Shown here one piece after another: positions 63,224 to 64,000 of a stretch of 64,000 bases of DNA. Where the stretch lies: contig JANWKT010000017.1 of NCBI GenBank assembly GCA_025451235.1, positions 291,128-355,127 of the forward strand, given 5' to 3'. Position 1 is the first letter of the stretch, and each line of letters begins with the position of its first letter. A model generated the notes under the pieces. That model did no database searches. It saw only the letters and a list, made by a program, of their open reading frames with translations, and was not told the DNA's origin. Both the position numbers and the translations under genes were made by a program. This stretch comes from Flavobacteriales bacterium. Lineage in GTDB: Bacteria > Bacteroidota > Bacteroidia > CAIKAF01.

Positions 63224-63719
63224 AGAGATAAGGATATTCTTTTTCGGCCATCAATTGTATGCTTTTCATTCCATTTCGCATAACTTTTCCCCAAATGGTT
63301 TTTACAAAAACCCAGGATAAGGGATGTGTAAAAAGGTTTCTGGAGAAATAAGTATAGGTCCATTTAACGATAACAGTCCCGTCCCCCTTATTGGTACACC
63401 ACCATTCTCCGGTATTATGAGTGGCAAAGAACATGGCAGGGCCCAATTTACTTACCCCCCATTTCCAATATTTATTTTCATCTCGTTCAAAGATCTCATC
63501 AAATCCGAATTCTCCTCCTTTGATCATCCAGTTCCCTTTCATGATGGGGATCCTGCTGCCACCCTTTTTCCCCCAGGTTTCGTCTTTTGCAAAACCAATT
63601 ACGGGAGGAACAGGCCCATAGCCATATAGGATCTTCGTGGCATCTCCCAGGATAGGCGTTTTGAATGCCCGTTCAAGGGAGCATTTAAATATGGCATTCA
63701 CTGTATAAGTGGTTTTCAT
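63216..63719 (-). CDS. SRPBCC (polyketide cyclase-like) protein
   Basis: 167 residues. YTVNAIFKCSLERAFKTPIL, FDEIFERDENKYWKWGVSKL and VKWTYTYFSRNLFTHPLSWV give the START-like beta sheet and long helix. The cavity is Trp-rich, so a large hydrophobic ligand is likely. It is translationally coupled to the genes on both sides (4-bp overlap upstream, 8-bp overlap with the GDPD gene), so it may act in the same envelope-lipid pathway. Confidence 0.82.
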   Translation of the reverse strand: MKTTYTVNAIFKCSLERAFKTPILGDATKILYGYGPVPPVIGFAKDETWGKKGGSRIPIMKGNWMIKGGEFGFDEIFERDENKYWKWGVSKLGPAMFFATHNTGEWWCTNKGDGTVIVKWTYTYFSRNLFTHPLSWVFVKTIWGKVMRNGMKSIQLMAEKEYPYLYE

Positions 63720-64000
63720 TTATTTCTGCCGGTTTCTACGATCCACCTATATACTACTGACTCTTTCCTGATGATCTTCACAAAATTACGATAGCTGATC
63801 CTCACATCCTGCAATCCTAAGATGTTAGTAATGGCTCCTGGCCTGGGAAAGAAAAAGTAAACTCCATCCGGTTGGAAATACATTTCTGCGTAGAAGTTTT
63901 TTTCAGTCAGGTAGTCTGCTTCATAGTCCTCCACAAAATAGTCCCAGTCACCTCTGTTTTGAAGGGCCGTTTTGATCCATTTCATCAGGATGTCGAACGC
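63716..64000 (-). CDS. Protein of unknown function, 5' end outside window
   Basis: The frame is open from the window edge to a stop at 63716. An ATG at 63985 would give 89 residues (KWIKTALQNRGDWDYFVEDY..), but the frame is still open upstream (AFDIL before that Met), so the real start probably lies outside. The visible part is rich in aromatic and acidic residues with no motif I recognise. It overlaps the SRPBCC gene by 4 bp (ATGA), so it belongs to the same operon. Confidence 0.6.
   Translation of the reverse strand, partial: AFDILMKWIKTALQNRGDWDYFVEDYEADYLTEKNFYAEMYFQPDGVYFFFPRPGAITNILGLQDVRISYRNFVKIIRKESVVYRWIVETGRNK

Overview
The window looks like a chromosomal segment of an AT-rich member of the Bacteroidota, probably environmental. 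Five proteins end in type IX secretion (T9SS) type A sorting domains. Promoters match TTG-N20-TAnnTTTG. Signal peptides end in '..AQ' or '..SQ', and there are lipoproteins, a Porin_10-like porin and WG-repeat/SBBP-type proteins. There is no rRNA, tRNA, CRISPR array, prophage or intact transposon that I can see. Genus cannot be fixed from the window. 

Layout. 1-6.6 kb: two secreted proteins, a fatty-acid desaturase, and an HxlR regulator facing an operon of two oxidoreductase-like genes and a membrane protein, then an M23 peptidase and a SnoaL-like lipoprotein. 6.7-14.8 kb: a CstB-like persulfide dioxygenase/rhodanese and one 2151-residue fully reducing type I polyketide synthase. 15-26 kb: a T9SS protein, tyrS with an altered HIGH motif, an extended SDR, a YhcH-RdgB fusion, a porin whose signal peptide lies upstream of its first ATG, and a MORN-trypsin protein. 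26-34.7 kb: methyltransferase, Ntn amidase, MtfA-like peptidase with SEC-C, WG-repeat protein and a STAS-like/histidine kinase/receiver operon. 

34.9-43.8 kb is the most interesting part. An ethanolamine-type permease, a glutamine-synthetase-like ligase, an iron alcohol dehydrogenase, a PuuD-like gamma-glutamyl hydrolase and an aldehyde dehydrogenase all lie on the plus strand. Together they could make a complete gamma-glutamylated amino-alcohol (probably ethanolamine) catabolic route without a microcompartment. A tandem duplication of a small lipoprotein gene sits in the middle. 

43.8-49.4 kb: three T9SS cargo genes, one a beta-lactamase-fold serine hydrolase. 49.7-55.4 kb: LMW phosphatase-like and LOG genes, then a translationally coupled dinB-dnaE2 error-prone polymerase pair behind a nested inverted repeat. 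56.3-60.4 kb: small VOC and AHSA1/SRPBCC genes divergent from a GlxA-type regulator. 60.4-64 kb: an LtaS-like phosphoglycerol transferase, a GDPD lipoprotein and an SRPBCC protein. Perfect 20-bp palindromes and GATAGCTATC-type dyads recur in the intergenic spaces.
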